Assembly (NCBI GenBank): GCA_946999045.1
Contig: CAMQBR010000010.1
Span: 1-63,708, forward strand
Source: an uncultured Prevotella sp.
GTDB taxonomy: Bacteria; Bacteroidota; Bacteroidia; Bacteroidales; Bacteroidaceae
Direction: 5' to 3'
DNA: 63,708 nucleotides
In this document: positions 32,708-43,030 of the stretch, piece after piece
Position numbering within the stretch: the first letter of the stretch is position 1
Layout: each line of letters opens with the position of its first letter
Notes under the pieces: model-generated
The model's input: the letters and a program-made list of their open reading frames with translations, nothing else
Told to the model about the DNA's origin: nothing
Database searches by the model: none
Translations under genes and position numbers: made by a program

Positions 32708-35215
32708 TTAGAATTTATAAGAAACTTGGAGTATACCATTAATGCCGTAAGCATAATATTTCTTTGGATTCATAGGAAACTTATATGTTTTTGACTTTTG
32801 GGTTCTGTTTTGCTCGTATCCTCCGATTACCATGCGTTGATTGTTCAGAATATTGGTTACCATAAGGTTGATGTTAAGTTGGTTACCTTTCTTCAGCCAA
32901 ATACTCTTACCAATGCTTCCGTCTAACATAAATCCTCCGTTGCCTTTGGCTTGTTCTTGAACATAATCGTTATTCTCTTTATCTTCATAGCGAGCAGAAG
33001 GAGAGTATGATAGGTAGATACGATCATAATAGTTAGTATTGAGGTCTACAAACCAACCGCTTTGATGGTAACTCAAGCCAATACTAGCTGCAGTAAGTGG
33101 GGTACCTCCTTCACGCATATTCTTGTTAAATACAGTGGTGTTTTCAAGAACTCCGTTGTTAGCATTCAGATAACTTGCATGAGCATTGTTTATATTTTTA
33201 GCCTCGCTCCACGTTGCAATGGTGTTAAGGTCTAAGAATGATGTAAGTTTAATGCGTGTACCAAGTTCTACACCATAATATTCTTTCTCAATACCTGTCA
33301 TAGATACGTATGTAAACGAGTGGACATTGTCAAAGAAATAGCTCTGCCATTCGGTTACGTGATCCAGTCTGTTATAATAAGCATTGATGTTAGCGTGTAG
33401 CCATGCGTTTTGGTATTGATATCCTAACTCACTGCTCAATACATGCTCATCTTTTAAGTCGTGAACAAAGTCGTTGTTCTTTTCTGGGGCAACAAATGCT
33501 GTTATTGCCAATGGAGCTCGCCATTCATATCCCAATCCTAAAGAGAAAGTATGTCCACACCCAGCGTTAAACGTAATATTGCCTTTTCCTCCAGCTTCGC
33601 CAAAGGTGGCTAAACCGCTTTTACCATAAGAGTTGTTTACAAACATACCATTGCGCATATAGCCTTGTCGCTGCATGGTAGTTATGCCCATCTTGCCAGC
33701 TATCATTAAATGCCAACGACCTGTATTTGCTATGTAGTTCGACCATATCAAACCTTTGTTTACATATATATTATAGTCGTAACCAAATTTGTCGCCTTTT
33801 CCTAAAACCTTTCCTGCACCTGAGCCCATACTGTTTACATCGTATTGCAAAGCCATGCTGCCAGTAGGGTAGCTACTTAATGCATATGTGTTGATGTTGT
33901 GCAAAGAGTTAGCACCTAATAAGTCTTCCAATGTTTGGTAATGTCTACCTTTATTATTTCCCAAAACCAAACCTATGTTCCATGTTTTGTTCTTACCTAT
34001 TTGAGTAGTCAGGGTAGAGGACAGGTTTAACATCAAGTTGGTGTTATTTTTTGCCTGAATATAATACATGGCATCGACTCCAGCATTGGATGCTTGCTTG
34101 TTAGACCAATATAGTTGATCCCAGTTAATTTGTCGGTTTTCTTTAGATGTATGCCAATAGTTATATGTGTTCAACCAATCCATATATGCGCTATGACTTC
34201 TTGTTGTGGCTGTTGAAGCATCTATTCCCCATACATCATAATAATTGCTTGGCAACTTTTTATAATAATCGGGTTGAGGATTTTCCGAATTATTATAGTT
34301 GAGTCTTGTATTCTTGTACATACTATATTTGCCAAAGAGAGATGTGGTAAGTTTTATGTCATCCTTTATGTCCCAATCCCATGTGAGGATAGCCGATGGG
34401 GCAAAGTCGTTGACAAGACGAGAGTTTCTAACCTTCCCGTTTTGATACCCCCAGTAAGGATTGTAAAGCCTATTGTTAGCCAGCCAGTATGCTTCATCGG
34501 TAGATGCACCTTGCGATGCTCTTTCTGTAGGATTACCCCATGTAGAGAACGATAGCGAATGACCATTACTCCAACGTTTTTGCACACCAAAGAAATAGGA
34601 TAGGGCATTATAGAAAGTTCCTTCTATATATCCTTTATTAGCCCAACGGTAAGTAAGATTAGCTGCTACCGCCCAACCATTCTCGCTAAATCCAGATGCA
34701 TAAGTGTACATACCTCGTACAGAATAGTTTCTATTAGCAGCTCCTAATGACAATCTGTGTCCAGCAGCCATGCTACCAGCACGAAAGTCATAATTATTGC
34801 TTCCTGCCATACCGTTAAGACAGAAGTTGTTGCTTTCAAATGGTAAGGCAAAGTCTACATTACGAGTTTGCTGATTGAGTCCGCCTACCATAGAGTATCT
34901 AAATACTCCTGCCTCCATATCGTTAACAGGTACACCATTGATGTACATCTCATTGTACTTTTGGTTGAGTGCACGATAACGAAATCTTACAGGTGAAAAG
35001 CGATAACCTACCCCCGATGCATAAGCATCGGTGTTAGAATTAAGGATTGTAACTGTTTGTGATACATTTTCATCCTCGTCCAACTGAGCTTCGGTAAAAG
35101 AAAACGCAGACTCATCAACGATAGGATTCTTTTGTGTGTCGGTCTTATTGCTTTGTGCAAATGCCAAAGATGCATAGCACAAAAGTAGTGTTGCTAATTT
35201 TAGCTTGTGTTGCAT
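32708..35215 (-). CDS. TonB-dependent outer-membrane receptor
   Basis: 835 residues with signal peptide (cleavage probably after LAFAQ). A plug-like region follows (PIVDESAFSFTEAQLDEDENV then YINGVPVNDMEAG near 92-105). The long C-terminal beta-barrel ends with an aromatic residue (LQVSYKF). It lacks the N-terminal carboxypeptidase-regulatory domain of SusC proteins, so it is a classical receptor rather than a SusC. It is the first gene of the operon with the two OB-fold-like lipoproteins, 13 bp ahead of the DUF5689 gene, consistent with a receptor-lipoprotein uptake complex. Ligand unknown; the nearby nuclease suggests nucleic acid fragments (inference). Confidence 0.85.
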   Translation of the reverse strand: MQHKLKLATLLLCYASLAFAQSNKTDTQKNPIVDESAFSFTEAQLDEDENVSQTVTILNSNTDAYASGVGYRFSPVRFRYRALNQKYNEMYINGVPVNDMEAGVFRYSMVGGLNQQTRNVDFALPFESNNFCLNGMAGSNNYDFRAGSMAAGHRLSLGAANRNYSVRGMYTYASGFSENGWAVAANLTYRWANKGYIEGTFYNALSYFFGVQKRWSNGHSLSFSTWGNPTERASQGASTDEAYWLANNRLYNPYWGYQNGKVRNSRLVNDFAPSAILTWDWDIKDDIKLTTSLFGKYSMYKNTRLNYNNSENPQPDYYKKLPSNYYDVWGIDASTATTRSHSAYMDWLNTYNYWHTSKENRQINWDQLYWSNKQASNAGVDAMYYIQAKNNTNLMLNLSSTLTTQIGKNKTWNIGLVLGNNKGRHYQTLEDLLGANSLHNINTYALSSYPTGSMALQYDVNSMGSGAGKVLGKGDKFGYDYNIYVNKGLIWSNYIANTGRWHLMIAGKMGITTMQRQGYMRNGMFVNNSYGKSGLATFGEAGGKGNITFNAGCGHTFSLGLGYEWRAPLAITAFVAPEKNNDFVHDLKDEHVLSSELGYQYQNAWLHANINAYYNRLDHVTEWQSYFFDNVHSFTYVSMTGIEKEYYGVELGTRIKLTSFLDLNTIATWSEAKNINNAHASYLNANNGVLENTTVFNKNMREGGTPLTAASIGLSYHQSGWFVDLNTNYYDRIYLSYSPSARYEDKENNDYVQEQAKGNGGFMLDGSIGKSIWLKKGNQLNINLMVTNILNNQRMVIGGYEQNRTQKSKTYKFPMNPKKYYAYGINGILQVSYKF

Positions 35216-35763
35216 AACTAATAGATTCTTGTGTAATATTACTTATGCAAAGTAACAAAAAAATATTTAAATGTATCGCATAAACAATGTATTATTTTTT
35301 TTCATTTTCACGTTGTATTATCACGTATAAGTTTCTTACTTTGCTGCAAACAGAATAATGTATATATAGGTGTGCAATCAAAAGTAAATCGCCTTAATTT
35401 TATATTCATATTGAAACTTTTTAGTTCTCTTTTATTTCAAATTCAAATTTTATTTGTAATATTGCATTTTGAAAGAGTGTTTCCGATATAACCTATCATT
35501 TTATTGGATAATTTTTATACATTTAACGTTTTAATGAGTTGATTAGATATAAACATTATACGTATTTATGATAAGTTGAGAAAACTTATATCTTGTAATA
35601 TAACAGAAATTTATATAATTACGATACGCAAATTCTCTCTTATATGAACCAACCTTTTGTTTCAAATGAAAGAATATACAACGAAATAGTATGCATATAT
35701 AGTATATAGAGAGAGTAAGTGTTAAAACAATACGAATGATAAATATTATAAAATTATAAGAAG
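35216..35763. other. 548-bp divergent intergenic region without genes
   Basis: Very AT-rich spacer between the divergent TonB-receptor operon and the SusC operon. Only near-consensus promoter words were found (TTACTTTG on the minus strand near 35248-35255 and on the plus strand at 35336-35343), neither a clean TAnnTTTG. No hairpin terminator, repeat or small reading frame that I can support. Confidence 0.5.
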
Positions 35764-38700
35764 ATGCAAATAAAAACGTACCTTTGTCGTATATGTATGT
35801 TGTTAATTATCAATATGCTATATTGCGCTCCTCTTTGTTTACAAGCTTCAGCACAAGAAATGAGCAACGTTATGGTAACGCTGAGTATGAAAAATAACTC
35901 GCTTATCAACTTTTTAAATGAAGTAAGTAAGCAAACAGGTATTGTTTTTCAGTACGATGAAAAACAAATTGCTCAAGCTGGAAATATTAGTATTACGGCT
36001 AATAACCAGCCCGTCCGAACCGTTTTAGGACAGGTGCTTACACAAGCGTCGTGCACCTATCATATACAAGGTAATACGGTAAGTGTAACTTACAAAAAGC
36101 GAGCAGAGCGCAAAGGTATTATTCACGGACAGATAACCGATAAAGACGGATTACCTTTACCAGGTGTTACTATCCGAATGGAAGGATTTAATGGCGGATA
36201 CATCACCGATCTTGACGGAAACTATCAAATAGAAACAGATAAGAAAGAAGCAAAACTTTCATTTACATACGTTGGTTACAAAACACTGCACCGCACTGTA
36301 AAAAATGGTACAACAGGCAATTTCGTATTGGAAGAAGATGCCGATGTGTTGGGCGAAGTGGTGGTAACTGGTTATGTAACTAAGAACAAAAATAGCTTTA
36401 CTGGTTCACAAGTATCTGTAACCCACGACCAATTAATGGGGGTAGGAACCAAAAACTTAATAGAAAGTTTGTCAACCTTTGTGCCAGGACTTATGGTTAT
36501 GGAAAATAATGTAGAAGGTTCTAATCCAAACAAGTTGGCAGATATTAACATCCGTGGGCGTGCTACATTCAACGGAACTGCTAATATGCCCGTATTTGTT
36601 GTTGACGGAACGCAAGTAAATGCCCAATACATTTACGACATGGATATGAACGATATTGAGAGTGTTACCGTATTAAAAGATGCTTCAGCATCGGCTTTGT
36701 ATGGTGCAAAGGCATCAGCTGGTGTTATTGTTATCAAGACAAAAACTCTTGAAGGAGGAAAAATAAAAGTACACTACAATGGTACCGTCCGGCTTTCCAC
36801 GCCTGATTTGAGCGATTACCAGTTGCTCAATGCCGAAGAAAAGCTGGAATACGAGCGGTTAGCAGGCGTATATAGAGCAGGACGACCACAAGATACGTAC
36901 AATTTAGAAAACGATTATGCTGATATCTATCGCAAAGTAAAAGCTGGTGTTAACACTAACTGGATAGCCAAACCTTTGCGCAATGCTCTTACTAACCAAC
37001 ATAGTTTGAGCATTGACGGTGGCGACAAAAAAGCCCGATACAGCTTGGGTATGCGTTTTAGTGATGATAAAGGAGTGATGAAAGGTTCTGGTCGTCAGCG
37101 TTTGTCTACCAACTTTCGCCTGTCGTACGATGTGTCCAATAAGGTTTTTGTGTCTAATGCATCTACTTTAAGTTATATCAAATCGGAGCAATCTCCTTAC
37201 GGTGAATTTTCTAATTGGGTTAAACAAAATCCATACGAATCGCCATATGATGAGCATGGCGACCTTCGTCGTAAGTTCAACAACAATATTGTCAACCCAT
37301 TGTACGAAGCAACACTGGGTAGTTATGACAAATCTAACACACTCGACTTTCTCTCTACCACCACTTTGCGTTGGTGGGTAACACAGCATATTCGTTTAGA
37401 TGGCGATTTTTCTTTACAAACATCTAAGTTCAATTCACGTCGGTTTATATCGCCATTCTCTATAAACGAAATAAGAGAAAAAAAAGATTTGCTTCGCCGA
37501 GGAGTGTTGCGCGATGGCAATAGCAGTACACTTCGCTACCAAGGCAAACTCATGTTGTCGTATAACGATTATGTGCTACCTAAGCTATTTTTATCTGCCA
37601 TGGCAGGTAGTAATATCGAATCTAACACCTCAGATGGTGGTAATTATACTTCAATAGGATTTTATACCGACAAATTAGGTCATCCATCGTTTGCCTCTCG
37701 CTATGCCGATGGCAAGCCATCGGGTATAGACAACACTTATAATGGTGTAGGCTTCTTTGTCAATGCCAATACCATTTACGACAACCGTTATTTCCTCGAT
37801 CTTATTTACCGCTACGAAGGCTCGTCAAAGTTTGGTCGTAATACACGCTTTGCCCCATTTTGGAGTAGTGGTTTAGGCTGGAATATCCACAACGAAAAGT
37901 TTATGAAAGGTCTGCCCGTACAGTTGCTTAAGTTAAGAGCCAGTATAGGTTACTTGGGTAATATCTCATTTGAACCATACCAAGCCCTTACTACTTACAC
38001 CTATACTAATGGTTACAACTACCTTAAAGGCAATGGGGCAGTACCTATGACCATTGGAAACAAAGATCTCAAGTGGGAACGTACACTGAGTCAAGACATA
38101 GGTTTGGATGTAACATTGTTTAAAGGAAGAGTAGATTTCTCAGCCGACTATTATATCAAAAATACCGATAATCTGCTGTTGGATATAACCAAAGCTCCTT
38201 CTATTGGTATACAAACCTCACGCGAAAACGTAGGCGAAGTAGAAAACAGAGGCTTTGAATGCCAACTTCGTCTCATCCCTATCCAGAACAAAAACTGGCA
38301 GTGGTCGTTAAGCATGAATTATTCTTATAATAAAAATAAGATAAAGAAGATTAGTAATGCCCTACGTGCACAAAACGAAAAAAATCAAGCCAAGGGTGGT
38401 GTAGCACCCCTTCCCGTATACGAAGACGGTCAGTCGCTTACAGCACTTAAAGTAGTTCCTTCGGCAGGTATCGACCCTATTACTGGTAATGAGGTATTTA
38501 TCAAGCGCAATGGCAGTTATACCCTGGTATACGATGCCCACGATAAGGTTGTTTTTGGCGATACCACACCGTTTGGTATTGGTAGCATTAGCTCTTATCT
38601 TACCTACAAGCAGTTTTCTTTAGGTGCATCGTTCCACTACTCATTCGGCGGAGCTGTCTACAACCAAACATTGGCTACCAAGGTTGAGGGCTCCGATCCT

Positions 38701-39021
38701 ATTTACAATGCTGATAAACGAGTTTTCCGCAATCGTTGGAAAAGCGAAGGAAGCATTGCCAAATATAAGCGTATTGACGACAAGACTGTCCCCCAACAAA
38801 CATCACGTTTTGTAGAAATCAACAACTTTATCACCCTCAATAGCTTATCGTTAACTTACGAGGTTCCAGTAAAAAAGGTACAATGGTTGTCATTTTTCAA
38901 TCGTCTTCAGCTTGATATAATGGCCAACGATTTATTTTATTTATCTACCATTAAGCGCGAGCGTGGTTTGTCTTATCCCTATTCACGCAGCGTAGAGTTA
39001 TCAGTAAGGTTCTCTTTATAA
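35764..39021 (+). CDS. SusC/RagA-type TonB-linked outer-membrane protein with STN domain
   Basis: 1085 residues. The signal peptide ends around CLQASAQ (about 32). An STN (secretin/TonB short) domain follows at about 40-110 (VTLSMKNNSLINFLNEVSKQ), then the carboxypeptidase-regulatory-like domain (IHGQITDKDGLPLPGVTI, about 119-200). The plug contains VVVTGY and LKDASASALYGAKASAGVI (about 302-320), and the barrel ends SVRFSL. The STN domain often signals to an anti-sigma/ECF pair, but none is encoded nearby. SusC proteins import oligomers with a SusD lid, encoded 12 bp downstream. The associated metalloproteases point to peptides or glycopeptides, as for RagAB. Confidence 0.93.
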   Translation: MQIKTYLCRICMLLIINMLYCAPLCLQASAQEMSNVMVTLSMKNNSLINFLNEVSKQTGIVFQYDEKQIAQAGNISITANNQPVRTVLGQVLTQASCTYHIQGNTVSVTYKKRAERKGIIHGQITDKDGLPLPGVTIRMEGFNGGYITDLDGNYQIETDKKEAKLSFTYVGYKTLHRTVKNGTTGNFVLEEDADVLGEVVVTGYVTKNKNSFTGSQVSVTHDQLMGVGTKNLIESLSTFVPGLMVMENNVEGSNPNKLADINIRGRATFNGTANMPVFVVDGTQVNAQYIYDMDMNDIESVTVLKDASASALYGAKASAGVIVIKTKTLEGGKIKVHYNGTVRLSTPDLSDYQLLNAEEKLEYERLAGVYRAGRPQDTYNLENDYADIYRKVKAGVNTNWIAKPLRNALTNQHSLSIDGGDKKARYSLGMRFSDDKGVMKGSGRQRLSTNFRLSYDVSNKVFVSNASTLSYIKSEQSPYGEFSNWVKQNPYESPYDEHGDLRRKFNNNIVNPLYEATLGSYDKSNTLDFLSTTTLRWWVTQHIRLDGDFSLQTSKFNSRRFISPFSINEIREKKDLLRRGVLRDGNSSTLRYQGKLMLSYNDYVLPKLFLSAMAGSNIESNTSDGGNYTSIGFYTDKLGHPSFASRYADGKPSGIDNTYNGVGFFVNANTIYDNRYFLDLIYRYEGSSKFGRNTRFAPFWSSGLGWNIHNEKFMKGLPVQLLKLRASIGYLGNISFEPYQALTTYTYTNGYNYLKGNGAVPMTIGNKDLKWERTLSQDIGLDVTLFKGRVDFSADYYIKNTDNLLLDITKAPSIGIQTSRENVGEVENRGFECQLRLIPIQNKNWQWSLSMNYSYNKNKIKKISNALRAQNEKNQAKGGVAPLPVYEDGQSLTALKVVPSAGIDPITGNEVFIKRNGSYTLVYDAHDKVVFGDTTPFGIGSISSYLTYKQFSLGASFHYSFGGAVYNQTLATKVEGSDPIYNADKRVFRNRWKSEGSIAKYKRIDDKTVPQQTSRFVEINNFITLNSLSLTYEVPVKKVQWLSFFNRLQLDIMANDLFYLSTIKRERGLSYPYSRSVELSVRFSL

Positions 39022-39033
39022 ACTATTTTTATT

Positions 39034-40482
39034 ATGAACAAACAATATATCCACAACATATTTTTATTTTTTGTATTAGGTATATTTTTTACTTCGTGCA
39101 ACGATTTTCTTAATGTAAAGCCCAAAGGACAATTAGATGAAGATGAACAATTTAGAGATATTCAGGGCTTTCGTGATGCTATGTACGGTATATATGGCGA
39201 TATGGCATCGGCTAACCTGTATGGAGGTGAAATGACTTATGGATTGGTAGACCAACTGGGACAAATGTTTGGTTACGATAACTCCATGGAAGCGTCTAAC
39301 TATATTACCAAATACGATTACAAACACCAAAAGGTTGAACCTAAAATTGATGCACTTTGGAACAATCAATATCAAGCTATATCTTATATAAACAATGTAT
39401 TGGCACACATTGATATCGCCCCATTTAGCAACAGCGAACTACAGCTAATGCGTGGAGAGTGTCATGGCTTGCGTGCTTTTCTGCACTTTGATATGGCTCG
39501 CTTGTATGCAGAAGATTACACACGCAGCAATGATAAGACACGTGGCTTGCCTTATTCGCTTGATTTTAATTTAAAAAACAGGAAACTATATTCGTTACAC
39601 GATACCTATAAGCTCATCCTTAGCGACTTAAATGAGGCGGAGAAATTGTTGCAAGATGATAATATTGTAACAGTAAGTCTTACTCCTTCTCTGAATTATC
39701 GTGAAGATCGTGCCGTTATGTTCAATAAGTTTGCTGTCTATGCAACCAAGGCTCGTGTATATTATGCCATGGGCAAATACGATGAAGCTGCGATGTATGC
39801 TAAAAAGGTGATAGAGAGTAAGAGTAATTTTACGCTGAAAAAGTTAACCTCTATGGACAATACAAAGCGTTTCCCTGCCACAGGTGAGCTTATTTTTGGC
39901 TTGTATAACACTAAGCTATCCGATAATATAGCAAAACTCTTTTTGTCGCAAACAAGTTCTGGTAACTTTACTGAAGGGCGAAGAGATATTGATAAATTGT
40001 ATGAAACGCACGATTTTACAGCCACCCATTCCGATATACGTTACTCTGCTTATTACAGAATAAACAAAAGTGGAGGTGCTTCTACCTCTTCTTTTATCAG
40101 ATTCTTAGAAGACGATAGTCAGATAAAAAATAATCCTTTATATGGCGTTACACTCATCAGATTACCCGAAATGTACTATATCTTAAGCGAGAGTCTGTAC
40201 TCAAAAGATAAGAATCAAGCCATTGCTTACCTTAATGAGGTGCGCCATAGTAGAGGCTTAGCTGATGTAAAAGCTGAAAAGGTAGATACCAAAGAGCATT
40301 TTAATCAAGAAATGTTGCGTGAGCGTATGCGCGAAATGCCAGGCGAAGGACAAGTATTTTATGCGCTTAAGCATTATAACACTGCCTTTACCGATTTTCG
40401 TGGCACTACCACTTATCAACCATCCAATGATATTTTTGTGTTGCCATGGCCTAAGAAAGAACTTGAATATGGTAATAAATAA
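39034..40482 (+). CDS. SusD/RagB-type nutrient-binding lipoprotein
   Basis: 482 residues with a signal peptide and lipobox Cys22 (FFTSC). The mature start CNDFLNVKPKGQLDEDEQFR is the standard SusD_RagB N-terminal pattern. Tetratricopeptide-like helices follow (LRAFLHFDMARLYAEDY near 148-164), with the usual C-terminal GLADVKAEKVDTKEHFNQEMLRERMREM region. It forms the hinged lid over the SusC barrel on the cell surface. Shorter C-terminus than many glycan-binding SusDs, more like RagB. Operon with SusC and two further lipoproteins. Confidence 0.93.
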   Translation: MNKQYIHNIFLFFVLGIFFTSCNDFLNVKPKGQLDEDEQFRDIQGFRDAMYGIYGDMASANLYGGEMTYGLVDQLGQMFGYDNSMEASNYITKYDYKHQKVEPKIDALWNNQYQAISYINNVLAHIDIAPFSNSELQLMRGECHGLRAFLHFDMARLYAEDYTRSNDKTRGLPYSLDFNLKNRKLYSLHDTYKLILSDLNEAEKLLQDDNIVTVSLTPSLNYREDRAVMFNKFAVYATKARVYYAMGKYDEAAMYAKKVIESKSNFTLKKLTSMDNTKRFPATGELIFGLYNTKLSDNIAKLFLSQTSSGNFTEGRRDIDKLYETHDFTATHSDIRYSAYYRINKSGGASTSSFIRFLEDDSQIKNNPLYGVTLIRLPEMYYILSESLYSKDKNQAIAYLNEVRHSRGLADVKAEKVDTKEHFNQEMLRERMREMPGEGQVFYALKHYNTAFTDFRGTTTYQPSNDIFVLPWPKKELEYGNK

Positions 40483-40501
40483 CACTAAAAGATAACACAA
40501 A

Positions 40502-41221
40502 ATGAAAAAAAATATAACAAATGTGCTCCTTATCCTTGCCTCAACGTTTACAGCAACTGCTTGCAGCAATATCGATTATGACGGTGAATATTCCAAGAAC
40601 GGCTATTATACAGGGAGTAACCAAATATCACTTAACATAAAAAGTGAAGCCGATACGCTTCGTTATTATACTTTTAGCGATAAACCTTCCGACACACTTG
40701 AGCATGTTATGCGCATACCCGTTATTCTTACGGGTAAGATATTAGACAAGACACAAGCCTACAAAGTAAAAGTAGACCCCTGCAGTACTGCCAAAGAGGG
40801 CATACATTATAAAAAGTTGAATGATGTTTATTTCTTGCCAGCTAACCAGTCAAAGGCATCGTTTGGGGTTACATTGCTTCGTAAAAATTTGTCAGAAGTA
40901 TCAAACGACTCCATCAGATTGGTGTTACAATTAGAACCAACATCCGATTTAGGTTTACGTTTTTCTAAACGTACAAAGATAACTATTGAGTTTAATAATG
41001 TATTTTTGAAACCAGATTATTGGAATATTTTAGAGATGTGGGGCATTGGTGAATATCATGTTGCCAAGCATAAAAAGCTGTTAGAGTACTGCAATTATGA
41101 TACAAATATGATAGATGACTTCTTTATTAAGGGCAATATGGACCTTTTTATGCCTATATATAATAATGTGCTGAAAGTAATTACTTACTTTAATGCACAT
41201 CCTGATGAACTCAAAAAATAA
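40502..41221 (+). CDS. DUF4843 surface lipoprotein
   Basis: 239 residues, lipobox Cys21 (TATACSN). An N-terminal immunoglobulin-like strand-rich part (LNIKSEADTLRYYTFS, then HVMRIPVILTGKILDKTQAYKVKVD) ends near 175, followed by a helical C-terminal tail (PDYWNILEMWGIGEYHVAKHKK). This matches the DUF4843 family, found as the third gene of many SusCD loci that also carry PKD-like proteins and zinc proteases. It is probably an accessory surface glycan- or peptide-binding protein. It lies 19 bp after susD and 6 bp before the next lipoprotein gene. Confidence 0.85.
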   Translation: MKKNITNVLLILASTFTATACSNIDYDGEYSKNGYYTGSNQISLNIKSEADTLRYYTFSDKPSDTLEHVMRIPVILTGKILDKTQAYKVKVDPCSTAKEGIHYKKLNDVYFLPANQSKASFGVTLLRKNLSEVSNDSIRLVLQLEPTSDLGLRFSKRTKITIEFNNVFLKPDYWNILEMWGIGEYHVAKHKKLLEYCNYDTNMIDDFFIKGNMDLFMPIYNNVLKVITYFNAHPDELKK

Positions 41222-41227
41222 CGAAAT

Positions 41228-42658
41228 ATGAAATTAAGACACCTATTTATATCATCAGTCATAGCCTTGTCTTTGACTTCTTGTATTACAGACAATTCCA
41301 CAGAGGCGTCGTCTGACACCTCCTTGTTAAGCTTAGAGCACCCCATAGAAAATATCATAACGCTCAATAGGTGGGACACACTTACCCTGGCTCCTAAAGT
41401 TTTACAAACCAATCAACAAAAAAAAGTATTTTATCAATGGGAGGTAAATTACAAAGTTGTATCTACTGCGCCCATATTAAAGTACGAATGCAAAGAAGCA
41501 AAGACGCTGCCTTGCCGACTAAAAATTACAAATGGTGATGACATTCGCTTTTACACGTTCTCAGTGCACGTGCAGCCTGCTTACGTAAAAGGTCTCTATA
41601 TATTGGCAGAAAACGGCGGTAAGACTATTGTTTCGTATTTACCAGATGCAGAAAGCCATAAGAAGTTTACGTTTGACGCATTGAGCAAGAACAATCCGAA
41701 ACTTGATTTTAGCGGCGAACCTGTTGCTATTGCACAAGCTAAATATGCTAAAATAACATCGCCTTTGCTGTATGTGGCTATTGGTAATCAAAGCAAAATC
41801 TACGAAATATACCAAGACTCCATGACTGTTGGCTTTACTTATCAGCCACAAGGCAAAGTATCGTTTATGCAATATAATTCTGCAGTGAGTACACCCAACA
41901 TGATAGTATGGTTGAATAACAAGCTGAAAACTATGTCAATGGTAGACGTTAATCATAAATTTTATGATTATTCTGACAAGTGGAAAACAGGGTTAAAGCA
42001 TCCAATGCAATTTGCTAATGAACGAGTAGGTTGGTACACACCCAACCATCGTTATGTTCATGGCTACGCTTATTTTGACAATGCCAATGGTGCTATCATC
42101 ACCCAGTCGGTATCTAATTCTAAAATACCATTAACTTTGTTACCAAATACATTTCTTGGCGATTCACTTATTGGCATGGGTAGCTTAGATAAAGAGCTCA
42201 AATTAGCACTTATCACGTTGAACAAAGGTAGCAGGCAAATTTATTTTTACTATGTTTATCCAGGCTATTATACCAGTAAAACAGAAACCACATCGCCTGC
42301 AAAGGTGATAGAGAAGCATGCCATGCCTATGTCATCTCATGTTGGCAGCCTGTCGGTTGTACGTACTACCAGTAATAAAAGTCTTGTTTTTTATTCTAAC
42401 AAGAATGCGGTTTATGCCTACAATGTGTTGTCTAATGGCAATTTCCCCACCACCCCCTGGTGTTCTGTAGGGTCTGCTTCCGACCAAATAGTAGATATGT
42501 ATGTCAACGATGAGGGGTCTTTAATCTATATTGCAGCTAACAGTAAAGATGCAAAAATGCCTGGCAGCATTTATTGCTGGGATATTAACAACCACAAATT
42601 GTTATGGCAAAAGCAGCATATCACAGGCAAAATCAAGGCAATGGTTTATAGAAAATAA
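41228..42658 (+). CDS. PKD-like family surface lipoprotein
   Basis: 476 residues, lipobox Cys19 (SLTSC). The N-terminal part contains a PKD/Ig-like strand set (WEVNYKVVSTAPILKYECKEAKTLPCRLKITNGDDIRFYTFSVHV, about 75-120). The remainder looks like a seven-bladed propeller: repeated aromatic strand motifs such as YILAENGGKTIVSYL, LLYVAIGNQSKIYEIY, GSIYCWDINNHKLLW. Such 'PKD-like family lipoproteins' close the SusC-SusD-DUF4843 set in many Bacteroidales loci. The role is presumably substrate capture at the surface. A 372-bp gap with tandem repeats separates it from the protease pair. Confidence 0.8.
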   Translation: MKLRHLFISSVIALSLTSCITDNSTEASSDTSLLSLEHPIENIITLNRWDTLTLAPKVLQTNQQKKVFYQWEVNYKVVSTAPILKYECKEAKTLPCRLKITNGDDIRFYTFSVHVQPAYVKGLYILAENGGKTIVSYLPDAESHKKFTFDALSKNNPKLDFSGEPVAIAQAKYAKITSPLLYVAIGNQSKIYEIYQDSMTVGFTYQPQGKVSFMQYNSAVSTPNMIVWLNNKLKTMSMVDVNHKFYDYSDKWKTGLKHPMQFANERVGWYTPNHRYVHGYAYFDNANGAIITQSVSNSKIPLTLLPNTFLGDSLIGMGSLDKELKLALITLNKGSRQIYFYYVYPGYYTSKTETTSPAKVIEKHAMPMSSHVGSLSVVRTTSNKSLVFYSNKNAVYAYNVLSNGNFPTTPWCSVGSASDQIVDMYVNDEGSLIYIAANSKDAKMPGSIYCWDINNHKLLWQKQHITGKIKAMVYRK

Positions 42659-42859
42659 GCGAGAATGCTTAGCATAGTATACGAGTTAGGGGAGGGGATG
42701 AGTTTATACGTAGATGAGTTTGCTGGTTCCTACAAGGTTATGAGTTTATAGCTTGTGAGTATATTATCAACAAAAGTCTAACGGCTTAACTCCTATAACT
42801 CCTATAACTCCTTAACTCCTATCATAGCTTTAAAATACAAAGTGTATTGAGGTGTTAAT

Positions 42860-42925
42860 ACAAACTCCATGAGTTAGTGGCATAAACTCCATGAGTTAGT
42901 GGCATAAACTCCATGAGTTTGTAGT
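42860..42925. repeat. Three tandem 22-bp repeats containing a small palindrome
   Basis: Units start at 42860, 42882 and 42904. The consensus ATAAACTCCATGAGTTAGTGGC contains AACTC-CAT-GAGTT. The third unit ends slightly differently. The array sits 105 bp upstream of the first metalloprotease gene, in a 372-bp gap that also holds several AACTCCT words (42781-42825). Operator-like arrangement, but binding is not shown. Confidence 0.75.
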
Positions 42926-43030
42926 GTTAACTTAATTGATTAGTAATATAATGAAAATTAATAAGTTACGAGGTTGCTTTGCTATACTTATACTATACAT
43001 CATTTCAAAACAAACAAACAATAGCAAAAA

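Noticed and set aside
42860..42925. Possible CRISPR array from three direct repeats
   Set aside because: The repeats are directly adjacent with no variable spacers, only 22 bp long, and there are no cas genes in the window.
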